49,525 nucleotides of DNA from positions 1 through 49,525 of the forward strand of contig JAJFLZ010000040.1 in NCBI GenBank assembly GCA_021772435.1. The letters run 5' to 3'. Shown piece after piece: positions 25,697-34,715 of this stretch. Within the stretch, counting starts at the first letter, position 1. Each line of letters begins with the position of its first letter. Position numbers and translations under genes: made by a program. The DNA is from Chlamydiota bacterium (GTDB lineage Bacteria; Chlamydiota; Chlamydiia; Chlamydiales; JACKPQ01). The notes below the pieces were generated by a model. It was given only the letters and a program-made list of their open reading frames with translations, was not told the origin of the DNA and ran no database searches.

Positions 25697-27435
25697 ACGG
25701 ATTTTTGATTGCAGAAGAAGGACCACTAGCTGGTCTCGTTATACGCATGGATCAAGGCGATGAGTGGCTCATCGGCAGAGATCCAGAGGCGTCTTATCAG
25801 GTTTTAGAAGATCCGATGGTGTCTAGACGCGCAGCAAAATTGCGCAAATCTGACGCCGGCTTTTTCATCGAAAACTTGTCCGATGTCAACCCAATAACTG
25901 TTAACGGCACCCACGCAGATGAGCCGATTCAGCTCACAGAGGGCGACATCGTGCAAATCGGTGGAACGCTTTTTCGATTTACTGAATTTGATCCCGCAGC
26001 TGATCAGCCTCAAGACGAAATATCTACAAAAGAACCGACCGTTCCAGAAGATCCAGAAGAGACTCCACCTGAATCAGATGATATTTTTAGCTCGTTTAAG
26101 TTTACCGGCGGCAATGATTCCCGTTGGATAATCAAGGTTATATCCGGTCCAAATAGCGGCGCGGAGTTTAGCTTGGAACCAGGCCAAGAGGCTGTCATCG
26201 GCAAGGATCCCAACACGTGCGACATCACGTTGCAGGATTTAAGTGTATCGCGCCAGCACGCTAAAATTAGCATCGATGGGAACGGCGACACCGTCACTAT
26301 CGAGGATTTGGGTAGCCGCAACGGAACACTCGCTAATGGCCGCCAGGTAGCCGAGTCTCAAGATTTGCAATCGCAAGATTTGATCGCCCTTGGTACAACA
26401 ACATTTTTACTCATCGATCGCGAGCAAACACGTGAGACGATTTTTTCTCCGCCGGCTACAATTGCCACTCCCGAAACTCCTGAAGAAGACGAAGAAAAAG
26501 AGCCTGCTCAGAAAAACTGGAAACAGATGAAGATCGCAAAACACCATCTGATCCTAGCTGGTATTTTTGCTGTTTTTTTGTTTATCGGCGTTGGCAGTAT
26601 GCTTTCTCTTTTCCAAACAGAGCCAATTGTTTTTGAAGCAAAAGATTCGACATCTGAAATTAAAAAAGCATTGAAAGATTTTCCAGCTGTTGAGTTTTCG
26701 TTTAATGAGTCGACCGGAAAATTGTTTATCCTCGGCCATGTGCTAACAGAAGTCGATAACCAAGAGATGATCTATCTTTTAACGACGATTCCATTTGTCA
26801 CAAGCATCGAAGATAATGTGACCATTGACGAGATCGTTTGGGACAATACGAATGCGTTGCTTATGAAAAATCCCAATTGGCGTGGCACCTCTATGACGGG
26901 TAAAACGCCGGGCCGTTTTATTTTGCGCGGCTATGTGGAAACAGCAGAAGAAGATGGCCAGATCAAAGAGTACATGAATGTCAACTTCCCGTTTTTAGAT
27001 AAGCTGGAAAATCAGGTCATTGTGGAGAGAACACTTGAAATTGAGATTCAGTCGATTCTGCTCCAAGATGATTTTACAACAGTGACGATGCAGCTTGTCG
27101 GCGGCGATTTGGTCTTAGCTGGCAGAGTGCCAAAAAAATACGATGATGAATACGAAGATGCCTTAGAAAAAATCAAAAAATTACCTGGTGTCCAATCGGT
27201 TAAAAGTTTGGTAATTTTTACCTCAGCGCAAACATCACGCATTAATCTTTCGAGTAAGTACCGCGTGACGGGAACATCGAAACTAGGACCTGCATTGCAG
27301 TATGTTGTGATCGGCGGGAAGATATTATCGACAGGTGACACACTCGACGGCATGACGATCACAGCAATCGAACCTGACGAAGTCCTGCTTGAAAAAGATG
27401 GATTAAAATATCAAATTAACTACAATGAACAATAA
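25693..27435 (+). CDS. sctD: T3SS inner-membrane ring protein SctD (CdsD), two FHA domains
   Basis: Outer component of the inner-membrane ring that joins the basal body to the secretin. The 580 residues carry two forkhead-associated domains, about 15-95 and 143-240. The second has the classical RQHAKI and SRNGT phosphothreonine-binding motifs; the first is degenerate (RRAAKL). A Pro/Glu linker separates them. One transmembrane helix (about 283-305) leads to a periplasmic part with ring-building folds. Chlamydia CdsD also has two FHA domains but is longer (about 830 residues); this version lacks some of that. The Ser/Thr kinase encoded downstream is the natural partner for FHA recognition. It overlaps the upstream chaperone gene by four bases. 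Confidence 0.93.
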   Translation: MNGFLIAEEGPLAGLVIRMDQGDEWLIGRDPEASYQVLEDPMVSRRAAKLRKSDAGFFIENLSDVNPITVNGTHADEPIQLTEGDIVQIGGTLFRFTEFDPAADQPQDEISTKEPTVPEDPEETPPESDDIFSSFKFTGGNDSRWIIKVISGPNSGAEFSLEPGQEAVIGKDPNTCDITLQDLSVSRQHAKISIDGNGDTVTIEDLGSRNGTLANGRQVAESQDLQSQDLIALGTTTFLLIDREQTRETIFSPPATIATPETPEEDEEKEPAQKNWKQMKIAKHHLILAGIFAVFLFIGVGSMLSLFQTEPIVFEAKDSTSEIKKALKDFPAVEFSFNESTGKLFILGHVLTEVDNQEMIYLLTTIPFVTSIEDNVTIDEIVWDNTNALLMKNPNWRGTSMTGKTPGRFILRGYVETAEEDGQIKEYMNVNFPFLDKLENQVIVERTLEIEIQSILLQDDFTTVTMQLVGGDLVLAGRVPKKYDDEYEDALEKIKKLPGVQSVKSLVIFTSAQTSRINLSSKYRVTGTSKLGPALQYVVIGGKILSTGDTLDGMTITAIEPDEVLLEKDGLKYQINYNEQ

Positions 27436-27461
27436 AAGTTTATACAGCAAGGAAGGGAAAA

Positions 27462-27692
27462 ATGTACGGTTTAGAAAAAAGGCCTAATGACGCTTTTGAG
27501 TTCGACTTGGAAAAAGAACTCCGCACTGACCAAAAACGTCGCAAAGAACTTATGGACATGAGCGAGCAGGCAGTGAAAGAGCTCAAAGAAGGTCTTCGTG
27601 CTGAAGATCCCAAGTCAGAAAATTTTGAAAAATATGGCATTTTGTTGCATGGATTTACTGCATTTCAAACTGTCGCTAGCAAAGTAAAATAG
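27462..27692 (+). CDS. cdsE: T3SS needle co-chaperone (CdsE, CT665 position)
   Basis: 76-residue helical protein, acidic and basic in alternation (EFDLEKELRTDQKRRKELMD). Size and place just before the needle gene match CdsE, which together with CdsG keeps the needle subunit from polymerising in the cytosol. GGAAGGG precedes the ATG. The identification rests on position and size more than sequence motifs. Confidence 0.75.
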   Translation: MYGLEKRPNDAFEFDLEKELRTDQKRRKELMDMSEQAVKELKEGLRAEDPKSENFEKYGILLHGFTAFQTVASKVK

Positions 27693-27702
27693 GAGGCATT
27701 TC

Positions 27703-27948
27703 ATGAGTTACCCTTGGGCAACCATTTCGTTTAAAACACTTATTTGCTCATACGTAGCACTGCAGAGCCAGCTTGTCTCCATGGTTAGAACCCTGGCCAG
27801 TAATATTTCTTCGGCAACGCCGGGTAAGTTTTTGCTGCTCCAGTTTGGAATGGCGCAGGTAACGCAGATTGGTGAGACGATCTCCAACCTAATCTCACAG
27901 GTCAATGCGATGATTATGAACGCGGTACGTAACCAAAAATCACAATAA
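27703..27948 (+). CDS. sctF: T3SS needle subunit (CdsF)
   Basis: 81-residue subunit that polymerises into the extracellular needle. It is helical with a central turn (SSATPGKF) and a Gln/Asn/Met-rich C-terminal helix (ISNLISQVNAMIMNAVRNQK), as in chlamydial CdsF. A cysteine near the N terminus (LICSY) recalls the cysteine content of chlamydial needles, which may allow disulfide control. GGAGG precedes the ATG. It is flanked by its two chaperone genes. Confidence 0.85.
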   Translation: MSYPWATISFKTLICSYVALQSQLVSMVRTLASNISSATPGKFLLLQFGMAQVTQIGETISNLISQVNAMIMNAVRNQKSQ

Positions 27949-27963
27949 GTTTAGAGGGATCCT

Positions 27964-28425
27964 ATGTCAAATTGGGAAGAGCAAGAAAAAAAGTGGAACG
28001 AACAATTTATCGTACTTTTGGAAGCGGGTTATATCGCCTGCAACCAAGCCGATGAAGAGTCATCACTTAAGTTATTTAAAGCTGCTAAATTATTAAGACC
28101 TGAAAATTCGCTGTGCGATGTTGGGATTGGTTATTTGCACTTGCATAAGCTTGAGCTTAAGCAAGCGTGCATCTGCTTTGAGGGCGTGATTAAAAAAGAG
28201 CCTGATAATGAGATGGCACATACGCTTCTTGGCGTTGCTAAAAGCATGATGCCTCAAGGCGCTGCTGAGGGCGAAAAGATTTTGCACAAGATGAATGAGG
28301 GTACAAAAGATCCTTACGTCAAAGAGCTGTCTAATACTGCCATCGATTTTGTCGATCGCTTTATCAAAGGCGGCGGCAGCGGCGGTCCAGCAGAAGTAAA
28401 AAAACCTAAGCAACCGCGTAAATAA
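27964..28425 (+). CDS. cdsG: T3SS needle chaperone with TPR fold (CdsG)
   Basis: 153-residue protein made of TPR-like helix pairs (YIACNQADEESSLKLFKAAKL, then IGYLHLHKLELKQACICFEG and AHTLLGVAKSM). In the YscG class such a fold cradles the needle subunit with its small partner. It follows sctF by 15 bases and its TAA shares one base with the next ATG. Order and size match CT667. Confidence 0.85.
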   Translation: MSNWEEQEKKWNEQFIVLLEAGYIACNQADEESSLKLFKAAKLLRPENSLCDVGIGYLHLHKLELKQACICFEGVIKKEPDNEMAHTLLGVAKSMMPQGAAEGEKILHKMNEGTKDPYVKELSNTAIDFVDRFIKGGGSGGPAEVKKPKQPRK

Positions 28426-29072
28426 TGGCTGAAAACGACATACCAAAAGATATTGCTAAACCCGAGCGTATAGATCCAACTAAAGGGATCTCGCCAGGAG
28501 AAGAGCAAGAACCAGATCAAACTCAGACGAAACCTTTTGATTCGTATATGCAAGGTGGCCCTGAAAAGACGCAAACTAGCCAACCTTCTCCTTTCGATAT
28601 TGCCAAAGGGTCCGTTGCTCCAACAGGACAGCCGACTCTAGAGACAGTAGATGCACAGATGAAAACAGTATCTGGCACGCTAGGAGATATCAATCAGCAC
28701 TTAAATACAAAAGGCTTGAAGCTCAAGCGCTCGCAAAATTATCTTTTGCGCAATAAGCTCACCGACGCCAACCAAAATATTCGCACCTCCGTCCAAAAAC
28801 TTGGTGTGGATCCTGGAGCGCCGGTCCAAATTGCGGGTCGGCAAAATCCGATTATGCGCTTTATTGCCCTTGTGGGCGACAGCCAAAATCAGATGCAGCA
28901 AGCGCAAAAAAAAGTGAAAGAACTGTCTGCTCAGGGCTCATCGGTCAACCCCGCAGAACTTCTGACTGTTCAGATTAAAATCAACAAAGCCCAACAAGAG
29001 CTCGAGTATAGTTCTGTTCTGTTGAGCAACGCGGTCTCCTCTGTCAAATCGCTATTTAACGTCCAAATTTAA
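28425..29072 (+). CDS. CT668-position protein, candidate inner-rod SctI
   Basis: 215 residues. Residues 1-75 are polar and Pro/Thr/Gln-rich, resembling a secretion signal. A basic helical segment (LKLKRSQNYLLRNKLTDAN) lies near 95-115. The last 40 residues form an amphipathic helix with LLTVQIKINKAQQELEYSS and end FNVQI. SctI inner-rod proteins close with just such a helix starting Leu-Leu-x-x-Gln and ending near a Gln, and YscI is encoded beside the needle genes in Yersinia. Length exceeds the usual 80-140, so the N-terminal extension would be chlamydial. The SctI role is inference. Confidence 0.6.
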   Translation: MAENDIPKDIAKPERIDPTKGISPGEEQEPDQTQTKPFDSYMQGGPEKTQTSQPSPFDIAKGSVAPTGQPTLETVDAQMKTVSGTLGDINQHLNTKGLKLKRSQNYLLRNKLTDANQNIRTSVQKLGVDPGAPVQIAGRQNPIMRFIALVGDSQNQMQQAQKKVKELSAQGSSVNPAELLTVQIKINKAQQELEYSSVLLSNAVSSVKSLFNVQI

Positions 29073-29084
29073 TGGCCTCCCCTC

Positions 29085-30392
29085 ATGGAATTTGAAAAGC
29101 TTGAAAAGCAACTTGAAGACCTCGAGTTAACCACCGTACACGGTCGGATAACTGAAGTTGTCGGCATGCTAATCAAAGCTGTGATTCCTCAAGTCAAGAT
29201 GGGCGAGGCGTGTTTGATTAAACGTGAGGGCGAGCCGCTCATGGCCGAGGTTGTCGGCTTTACCAAAGACGAGGTGTATCTATCTCCACTTGGTGAAATG
29301 ATTGGAATCGGCCCTTCCTCTGAAGTGATTCCGATGCGTCTGCCGCTGCAAATTAGTGTTGGTCCTGGTCTTTTAGGGCGCGTGCTCGATGGTCTCGGCC
29401 GTCCGGTCGATGAAGACACTAAAGGTGCGTTAACAGATGTCGATGAGACTTATTCTGTTATCGGCGCGCCTCCCAACCCTCTCAAACGCCGCTTGATTGA
29501 GAAGCCGATGCCAACAGGCATCCGCTGCTTAGATGGCGCGCTCACCTGCGGTGAAGGACAACGCATGGGTATTTTTGCAGCGGCTGGCGGCGGTAAATCA
29601 ACCCTGCTCGGCATGCTAGCTAGAAACGCTCAGGCCGATATCAACGTCATCTCACTTATCGGTGAGCGGGGCCGAGAAGTGCGTGAATTTTTAGAAAACG
29701 ATCTAGGTGAAGAAGGCATGGCCAGATCTGTCATCGTCGTTTCAACCTCTGACCAAGCTGCCCAAATGCGCCTCAATGCTGCCTATATCGGCACGGCAAT
29801 CGCCGAATATTTCCGCGATCAAGGCAAACGCGTCTTGTTAATGATGGATTCAGTGACTCGTTTTGCAAGGGCGTTGCGCGAAATTGGCCTAGCGGCTGGT
29901 GAACCTCCAGCCCGCGCTGGATACACACCTTCTGTTTTTGCAACGCTTCCTCGTTTGCTCGAGCGCTCCGGGAATTCAGACAAAGGATCGATCACAGCAT
30001 TTTACACAATTTTAGTTGCAGGCGACGATATCAACGAGCCGGTTGCCGATGAGGTGCGCTCAATTTTAGATGGGCATATTATTCTATCGCGCGACCTCGC
30101 CCACAAAGGCCACTACCCAGCAGTCGATCTTCTAGCTTCTATCAGCCGTATTTTAACGCACATCACTGACAAAAAACACCAAGATCTTATCCGAAAACTG
30201 CGCGAGGTGCTCTCTAACTACAAAAAAAACGAACTGCTTATTCGCATCGGTGAATACAAACCAGGGTCTGATCGGGACGCGGACTTTGCAATCAAATACA
30301 TCGACAGAGTCAACAGATTTTTGCAGCAACGCGTCGATGAAAAATGCACTTTTGAAGAAACCCTATCAGGGCTCGAAGCCCTCTTTTCCTAA
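29085..30392 (+). CDS. sctN: T3SS ATPase (CdsN)
   Basis: Hexameric F1-type ATPase at the cytoplasmic base of the injectisome that strips chaperones and unfolds substrates. The 435 residues carry Walker [13 protein letters not shown] near residue 170, Walker [20 protein letters not shown] near 250, and the SctN/FliI signature [12 protein letters not shown]. Chaperones and SctL/SctO are its partners. The start ATG at 29085 follows the CT668-like gene by 12 bases. The preceding in-line ATG at 29071 is in another frame. Confidence 0.97.
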   Translation: MEFEKLEKQLEDLELTTVHGRITEVVGMLIKAVIPQVKMGEACLIKREGEPLMAEVVGFTKDEVYLSPLGEMIGIGPSSEVIPMRLPLQISVGPGLLGRVLDGLGRPVDEDTKGALTDVDETYSVIGAPPNPLKRRLIEKPMPTGIRCLDGALTCGEGQRMGIFAAAGGGKSTLLGMLARNAQADINVISLIGERGREVREFLENDLGEEGMARSVIVVSTSDQAAQMRLNAAYIGTAIAEYFRDQGKRVLLMMDSVTRFARALREIGLAAGEPPARAGYTPSVFATLPRLLERSGNSDKGSITAFYTILVAGDDINEPVADEVRSILDGHIILSRDLAHKGHYPAVDLLASISRILTHITDKKHQDLIRKLREVLSNYKKNELLIRIGEYKPGSDRDADFAIKYIDRVNRFLQQRVDEKCTFEETLSGLEALFS

Positions 30393-30395
30393 GCT

Positions 30396-30887
30396 ATGGC
30401 TAAATATCCTCTTGAGCAACTGATGCTGATCAAGAAAAAGCGGCTTGAAGAAGCTGAGCGTGAGCTCAAAGCTGCTAAAGAAGCTCTCGCTGAAGAAGAA
30501 GAAAAACTCAAAAAAACCATGCAAGCCTTGCAAGAGGTTTTAAATCACAAACAAGACAAACTAGATCAAATGCGCGTTGAGTTAGATCAAGGCACCACCT
30601 CTGATGTCGTAGAAAAAATGAAACTCTACCTAGAAACTGTCGAAGAAAAACGAAAAGTTAAAGATGCTGCAGTAAAAAAGCAGCAGCTAGAAGTTGAAAA
30701 AGCCGAAGCTGCCGTTGAAGAGGCGCGTCAAAATCTTTTAAAAAAACAAGCAGACGTTGAAAAGCTCGATATGCACTTTGAAGAATGGAAAAAAGAGCAA
30801 AAATACCTTGAAAAACAAGAAGACGACAAGCACACAGAAGAAATGGGGACAGCGATGCATATACGCAAAAAACGAAAGCAAGGGTGA
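30396..30887 (+). CDS. sctO: T3SS stalk protein SctO (CdsO)
   Basis: 163-residue, almost wholly coiled-coil protein rich in Lys, Glu, Ala and Gln, equivalent to YscO/FliJ, the stalk that projects into the SctN ring and links it to SctV. It begins three bases after sctN ends. Its TGA overlaps the GTG start of sctP by four bases (GTGA). Confidence 0.85.
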   Translation: MAKYPLEQLMLIKKKRLEEAERELKAAKEALAEEEEKLKKTMQALQEVLNHKQDKLDQMRVELDQGTTSDVVEKMKLYLETVEEKRKVKDAAVKKQQLEVEKAEAAVEEARQNLLKKQADVEKLDMHFEEWKKEQKYLEKQEDDKHTEEMGTAMHIRKKRKQG

Positions 30888-32149
30888 GTAAAAACATGGG
30901 ATCAGGACCGGGGGGACAGCGTCCGATTGAGGGCTATCGACAACACGAAAAAGAAAAACACATCGAAGAGCCGCCACCAGAAGATGAATTCAAAAAAATC
31001 ATGGAAGTGGAATCGGCAACTGAAGCGCCTCAAAAGCGCAAACGCCGAGAAGATGAAGGCGCTGAAGAAATCGAAGGCCTTAACATTCCCGAGCGCACAC
31101 TAGAATCCCCCATTCACAAAGAGCCCAGCCCCCTCGAAGTTCAAGCACCTAAATCCCTCAAAAAAGAAACCTACTCCGGGCAAAAAAACGCCGACATGAT
31201 TTTTGTGCCGCAAGAAGAGATGGTCGAAGAAGAGCCCATGCAATTTTTAGCGACACCTCCCGAAGAAGAACCCGCATCCAACATCCCCGTTCCGAGCGTG
31301 CGCCCACCAGCTGCAAGTGAATCGCAAACGCCTGTCACGCCTAAGCCACAGTCCCAAGAGCCGCAGGCCCCGACTAACGCGCCGCAGGTCCAAAGGTCAG
31401 AGCAAGCACCGCAGACCCAAGAAGAGCAACCGCAGCAGCAAAATCAAGACCAGCAAAGCCAAACTGAGCAATCACAATCCCCACAAAATGCGAAAGCCAA
31501 AGCTCAGCCCCTTGCAAAAGAGCCAAGCGATCCCCTTCCAGAGCAACCTCAAACCAAAAAAACTGAAGACTCAAAAACCAAAAAAGGCGCTCCCAAAGCA
31601 GCTGCCCAGATCGAAGAGGCAACAAGCGCAAAAGCGCCACCTGAAGAAATCTCTAAAATCCAAAAAGAAAAACAAAAAAAAGACCAGGCAGAAAAAGTGG
31701 CAGAATCGGGCGGCGTCACCCCTACCCAAACACCAGAAGGCCTGCCAGGTACAGTTCCCACGGCAGAAACAGCGCTCCCCTCATATCTCAACTTATCCCC
31801 TGCTGTCTTTGAGCTATTTGACAAAATGGTTAGTTACATCACCATCGAGCACACAAAATCTGGAACGACAACAGCTACTGTACACATCGAGATGAAAGGT
31901 TCGGTCTTCGACGGAGCAAAACTCGAGCTCAAACGCGTTCCAACAGCGCCAAACACCTTCAACGTTCAGCTGCAGGGCACGCCAGAAGCTGTCCAGCTCT
32001 TTAATGCCAGCGCTCAAGACCTCGCTGCTGCCTTCCAGCACGGCAAATACAGCTTCGATGTCAACGTCCAGCGAGCTTCCCTTCTCGACGAATACAGGTC
32101 CAAGGCGCGCCGCGTCACCAGAAAAGAAGATACAGAAAAAGGCGCATAA
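30884..32149 (+). CDS. sctP: T3SS needle-length/substrate-switch protein SctP (CdsP)
   Basis: 421 residues. Residues 1-300 are low-complexity and presumably disordered, rich in Gln, Pro, Glu and Lys. Residues about 310-415 form the compact T3S4-like domain (YITIEHTKSGTTTATVHIEM, then FNVQLQGTPEAVQLFNASA). That division, with a flexible ruler and a C-terminal substrate-specificity switch, defines the YscP/FliK class. I keep the GTG start at 30884 because of the 4-base overlap with sctO; ATG at 30896 is the alternative. C. trachomatis CdsP (CT671) is about 280 residues, so the ruler part is longer here. A shorter paralogue follows directly. Confidence 0.8.
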   Translation: MSKNMGSGPGGQRPIEGYRQHEKEKHIEEPPPEDEFKKIMEVESATEAPQKRKRREDEGAEEIEGLNIPERTLESPIHKEPSPLEVQAPKSLKKETYSGQKNADMIFVPQEEMVEEEPMQFLATPPEEEPASNIPVPSVRPPAASESQTPVTPKPQSQEPQAPTNAPQVQRSEQAPQTQEEQPQQQNQDQQSQTEQSQSPQNAKAKAQPLAKEPSDPLPEQPQTKKTEDSKTKKGAPKAAAQIEEATSAKAPPEEISKIQKEKQKKDQAEKVAESGGVTPTQTPEGLPGTVPTAETALPSYLNLSPAVFELFDKMVSYITIEHTKSGTTTATVHIEMKGSVFDGAKLELKRVPTAPNTFNVQLQGTPEAVQLFNASAQDLAAAFQHGKYSFDVNVQRASLLDEYRSKARRVTRKEDTEKGA

Positions 32150-32164
32150 GCTATACTGCTCTCT

Positions 32165-32716
32165 ATGACAGATGTACAACAACCCCAGCCAGCGCATGAA
32201 ACCTACCGGGTACATGATGTGCTCGAAGATGACGAGCGCGAGCCGACAAAAGATTTCAAACACTACATGGAATCGAATGAGGAAGAGGATCAGCAGCCAA
32301 CTCCGATGGCAGTCTTCACACCTCCACCCATGACCCTATCTGACACTCCAGCACAAGAAGCATTATCTGCCTCTCAGATCAAAGCTCTATCTCTTGAAAT
32401 TGTGGACACCATCACCGTTATTGAAGATAAAGGCGTGCAAACAACTACCGTCGAAATTGGCAAAGGCAGATTCAAAGGCTCATCTCTTAAAATCGCCCTT
32501 TACGACACGCACCCCACTTCCTACAACATCGAGCTCACCGGCGCGCCCGACGCCATGCTACAATTCCACCAAGGCTTGCCAACGCTCCATTCCCTCCTAA
32601 GCGCAGCACTACCCGAGCACGTCTTCCAGCTTCAGTCTTCCCTGTCCGACCACCACCAATCCGACCTCAAAAAGCGCGAAAAAGCTCGCGTTCAGAAATC
32701 CAAATCATCCAGATAA
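32165..32716 (+). CDS. Second SctP-like protein (tandem paralogue)
   Basis: 183 residues. The region about 75-170 aligns with the C-terminal domain of the preceding SctP: TITVIEDKGVQTTTVEIG against YITIEHTKSGTTTATVHIEM, and YNIELTGAPDAMLQFHQG against FNVQLQGTPEAVQLFNAS. Both end in a helix and a Lys/Arg-rich tail. It lacks the long low-complexity ruler segment. It follows sctP by 15 bases. The result is two proteins with the same putative switch domain, possibly forming a heteromer. Its 3' end overlaps the convergent AbiEii gene by 12 bases, so the insertion there may have altered its last codons. Confidence 0.75.
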   Translation: MTDVQQPQPAHETYRVHDVLEDDEREPTKDFKHYMESNEEEDQQPTPMAVFTPPPMTLSDTPAQEALSASQIKALSLEIVDTITVIEDKGVQTTTVEIGKGRFKGSSLKIALYDTHPTSYNIELTGAPDAMLQFHQGLPTLHSLLSAALPEHVFQLQSSLSDHHQSDLKKREKARVQKSKSSR

Positions 32717-33544
32717 CCAGCCAAGAACTTCCTCGAGCTGCTCCCAGTAGTATTCCACCGGCTTTAAACTGGCAATTTGATGCCCAAGCATTGCATTCCA
32801 AGCATCATTTAAAGTGACTTGCCTTGCCTCAGATTTTATATTGCCCATCGTTGGATAAGGGGCCTTTGCAAAGTCACATTTTTTTCTGAGAATATTTGTA
32901 AGTTGCGCTCGATCTGTTTTGTAAATTCTTTGCTGCCTTAAATGAATAACATCATATAAATCTCTAGGGCGCGCTCTTTGTACAAGTGCACGTATTTTCT
33001 CTGCAAAAATCTCCTCGAATGAATATGTGACAGCCTCTTTTTTTCCATTTAAACCATCAGAATAATCGTGCATAATAGACTTTTTGATGGGACTTGTCAC
33101 AAGCAACTCCTGTCCACTGATGTCTATTTTTATCCTCGGAAAATTGGTTTTTTGAGCTAAAGGTCCTCGATATTTAGCTCCGCCTTTTATGGCTAGATGA
33201 CCACGCGGATTTGTGTATAACTCACATTGCAAGTATTTAATCGGCAACTGTATCTCAGATTGTTGGAAAATCCATCCAGCAATTTCTTCTAATGCATGCA
33301 TGATTTTGCGCTCAGATAACCATTTAGGATCAATAAGCGTAAAGTCTAAATCTTCAGAAAATCTATAGTTTTTAAAAAAGCATTTTTTTAAACAGGTGCC
33401 TCCCTTGAAAACTAGAACATTTTTTAACTCAGCATGCTGATAAATACCTGCCAAAAGCCAACCTAAAATGTAATCTTTTTCGACGGTTACTATGGGTAAG
33501 TTTAATTGATCACTGACATCAAAAATCTCTTGTTTGCTAATCAT
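32705..33544 (-). CDS. abiEii: AbiEii-type nucleotidyltransferase toxin
   Basis: 279-residue toxin of the type IV AbiE system, a DNA polymerase beta-like nucleotidyltransferase that halts growth, reported for related enzymes to modify tRNA. The core motifs are FKGGTCLKK and RFSEDLDFTLI near residues 43-65, and the conserved EEIFAEKIRALVQRARPRDLYD block lies near 180. It is full length. It overlaps the antitoxin gene by eight bases. It lies antisense within the T3SS operon, between the second sctP-like gene and sctQ, clearly an inserted cassette. A defence role is known for AbiE homologues; here it may simply stabilise the locus. Confidence 0.9.
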   Translation of the reverse strand: MISKQEIFDVSDQLNLPIVTVEKDYILGWLLAGIYQHAELKNVLVFKGGTCLKKCFFKNYRFSEDLDFTLIDPKWLSERKIMHALEEIAGWIFQQSEIQLPIKYLQCELYTNPRGHLAIKGGAKYRGPLAQKTNFPRIKIDISGQELLVTSPIKKSIMHDYSDGLNGKKEAVTYSFEEIFAEKIRALVQRARPRDLYDVIHLRQQRIYKTDRAQLTNILRKKCDFAKAPYPTMGNIKSEARQVTLNDAWNAMLGHQIASLKPVEYYWEQLEEVLGWLSG

Positions 33545-34340
33545 CGACTAATCCTTTTGGCACCCACAATCTCCACTTTGAACACAAAATATCGCAATTG
33601 ATATTCGGATCAAGTTTTGCAAATTTTTTATTGATATTTCGCTGACATTCTGTCAAAAATTTCTTTTTTTGAGGAAAGTTTTTTTCACATAAAAATCCCA
33701 AACGTTTAAAAATTGCGGAATTTCTCATTTGTTTTGCATAATTCAACAAACATTTGAGATCGCAATTTTTCGATTGCATATAAGCACAAAACATTTCTTC
33801 CATTAATTGAATGCCTCCACCCATTCTAGGCAAATGCATAAAATCAATAATCGTTCGTGTTGGATCAGCTACTTGAACTTTTACTCCATCTCTCCAAACA
33901 GTTGTTAGTCCAAAAAACCGAGATTTCTGAACACGCCTAATAACAAAACGTGTTTTGCCAAGTACCTGATCTATCTTTCGAACTTCTTTCTGAGTGCAAA
34001 CAAAAGTAGACTGAAACATTTGTTCAGTGAAATCCCAATATTGTGCCGCACTCAAACCACAAATGTAACATGGCTCAAAAAGCCTGCTTGCTACTACCCA
34101 TGGATCTTCCAAAATAGGCGTTGCCGTATTGGATTCGAGCGGTACCGGAACGTATAAACCTCGTTTCACACGGTTTAGCCAACCATTTTCCGTCCACCTT
34201 GCTAAATACACATTTGCAACAGGCTTCGACAGTTCACAGATTTGCGCCACATCATCTGGCGTGATGGTGCCTTTTGTTTTTCGTAGCACCTTACTGAGGA
34301 GTTGCCTAGATTTTGTACCTAAACCTTTTAAATTCTTCAT
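33537..34340 (-). CDS. abiEi: AbiEi-type antitoxin
   Basis: 267 residues from ATG 34340 (MKNLKGLGTKSRQLL), preferred over an ATG 48 bases upstream that would add an atypical hydrophobic start. An N-terminal winged-helix (about 15-60, TPDDVAQICELSKPVANVYL, then NRVKRGLYVP) binds operator DNA. The C-terminal antitoxin domain follows, with the typical YICGLSAAQYWDFT. AbiEi proteins repress their own promoter. Overlapping the toxin start by eight bases ensures coupled synthesis. The upstream flank is AT-rich and leads to MITE copy 3. Confidence 0.88.
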   Translation of the reverse strand: MKNLKGLGTKSRQLLSKVLRKTKGTITPDDVAQICELSKPVANVYLARWTENGWLNRVKRGLYVPVPLESNTATPILEDPWVVASRLFEPCYICGLSAAQYWDFTEQMFQSTFVCTQKEVRKIDQVLGKTRFVIRRVQKSRFFGLTTVWRDGVKVQVADPTRTIIDFMHLPRMGGGIQLMEEMFCAYMQSKNCDLKCLLNYAKQMRNSAIFKRLGFLCEKNFPQKKKFLTECQRNINKKFAKLDPNINCDILCSKWRLWVPKGLVDD

Positions 34341-34425
34341 ACTGTAATAAATAACATATTCTGTTATTTTAAGCCATATAAAGTACAATCGATTTGCTGA
34401 TAATTACTTAAAAACACCCACTAGT

Positions 34426-34585
34426 AACCTGAGTTTTGATCGTTTAGATTCAGAGTAGCTTAGGTGACAGATTGTGCCATTTTTTGCGATTTGATAGCCA
34501 AGGCGCTATAAATGAGCACAAAAAGGGTGCAAGATAAGGGCTAAGATGCCTGAAGATGAATGATATAAACAAAGAAATTCAGGTT
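34426..34585 (+). mobile_element. MITE copy 3 (in the T3SS operon)
   Basis: 160-bp copy, same orientation as copies 1 and 2, with AGT on both sides (34423-34425 and 34586-34588) as a 3-bp target duplication. The left terminal repeat is shorter than in copy 2 (AACCTGAGTTTTGATCG); the right end is AAAGAAATTCAGGTT. It is closer to copy 4 than to copies 1 and 2. It sits between the AbiE pair and sctQ. Confidence 0.86.
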
Positions 34586-34626
34586 AGTATATTTTGATTG
34601 CTATACATTCCGCAATTGGGGAGAAA

Positions 34627-34654
34627 TTGCAAACAAAATATAGCAAGCTATTAA
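34627..34654 (+). promoter_or_regulatory. Candidate promoter restoring expression of sctQ-pkn5
   Basis: TTGCAA (34627-34632) and TATTAA (34649-34654), 16 bases apart, in the 130-base gap between MITE copy 3 and sctQ. GAGGAG just before the sctQ ATG provides translation initiation. A new promoter is needed because the antisense AbiE pair separates these genes from the upstream operon promoter. Confidence 0.4.
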
Positions 34655-34715
34655 AAGATTTTGTCCCACTTGCGCATTATTGTCTGGAGCGATATTCTAC
34701 GGGTGAGGAGCGCCA

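Noticed and set aside
31317..31895. 192-codon Lys/Arg-rich open frame in another frame of sctP
   Set aside because: A by-product of the low-complexity Gln/Pro/Lys-coding sequence; no ribosome binding site and no family likeness.
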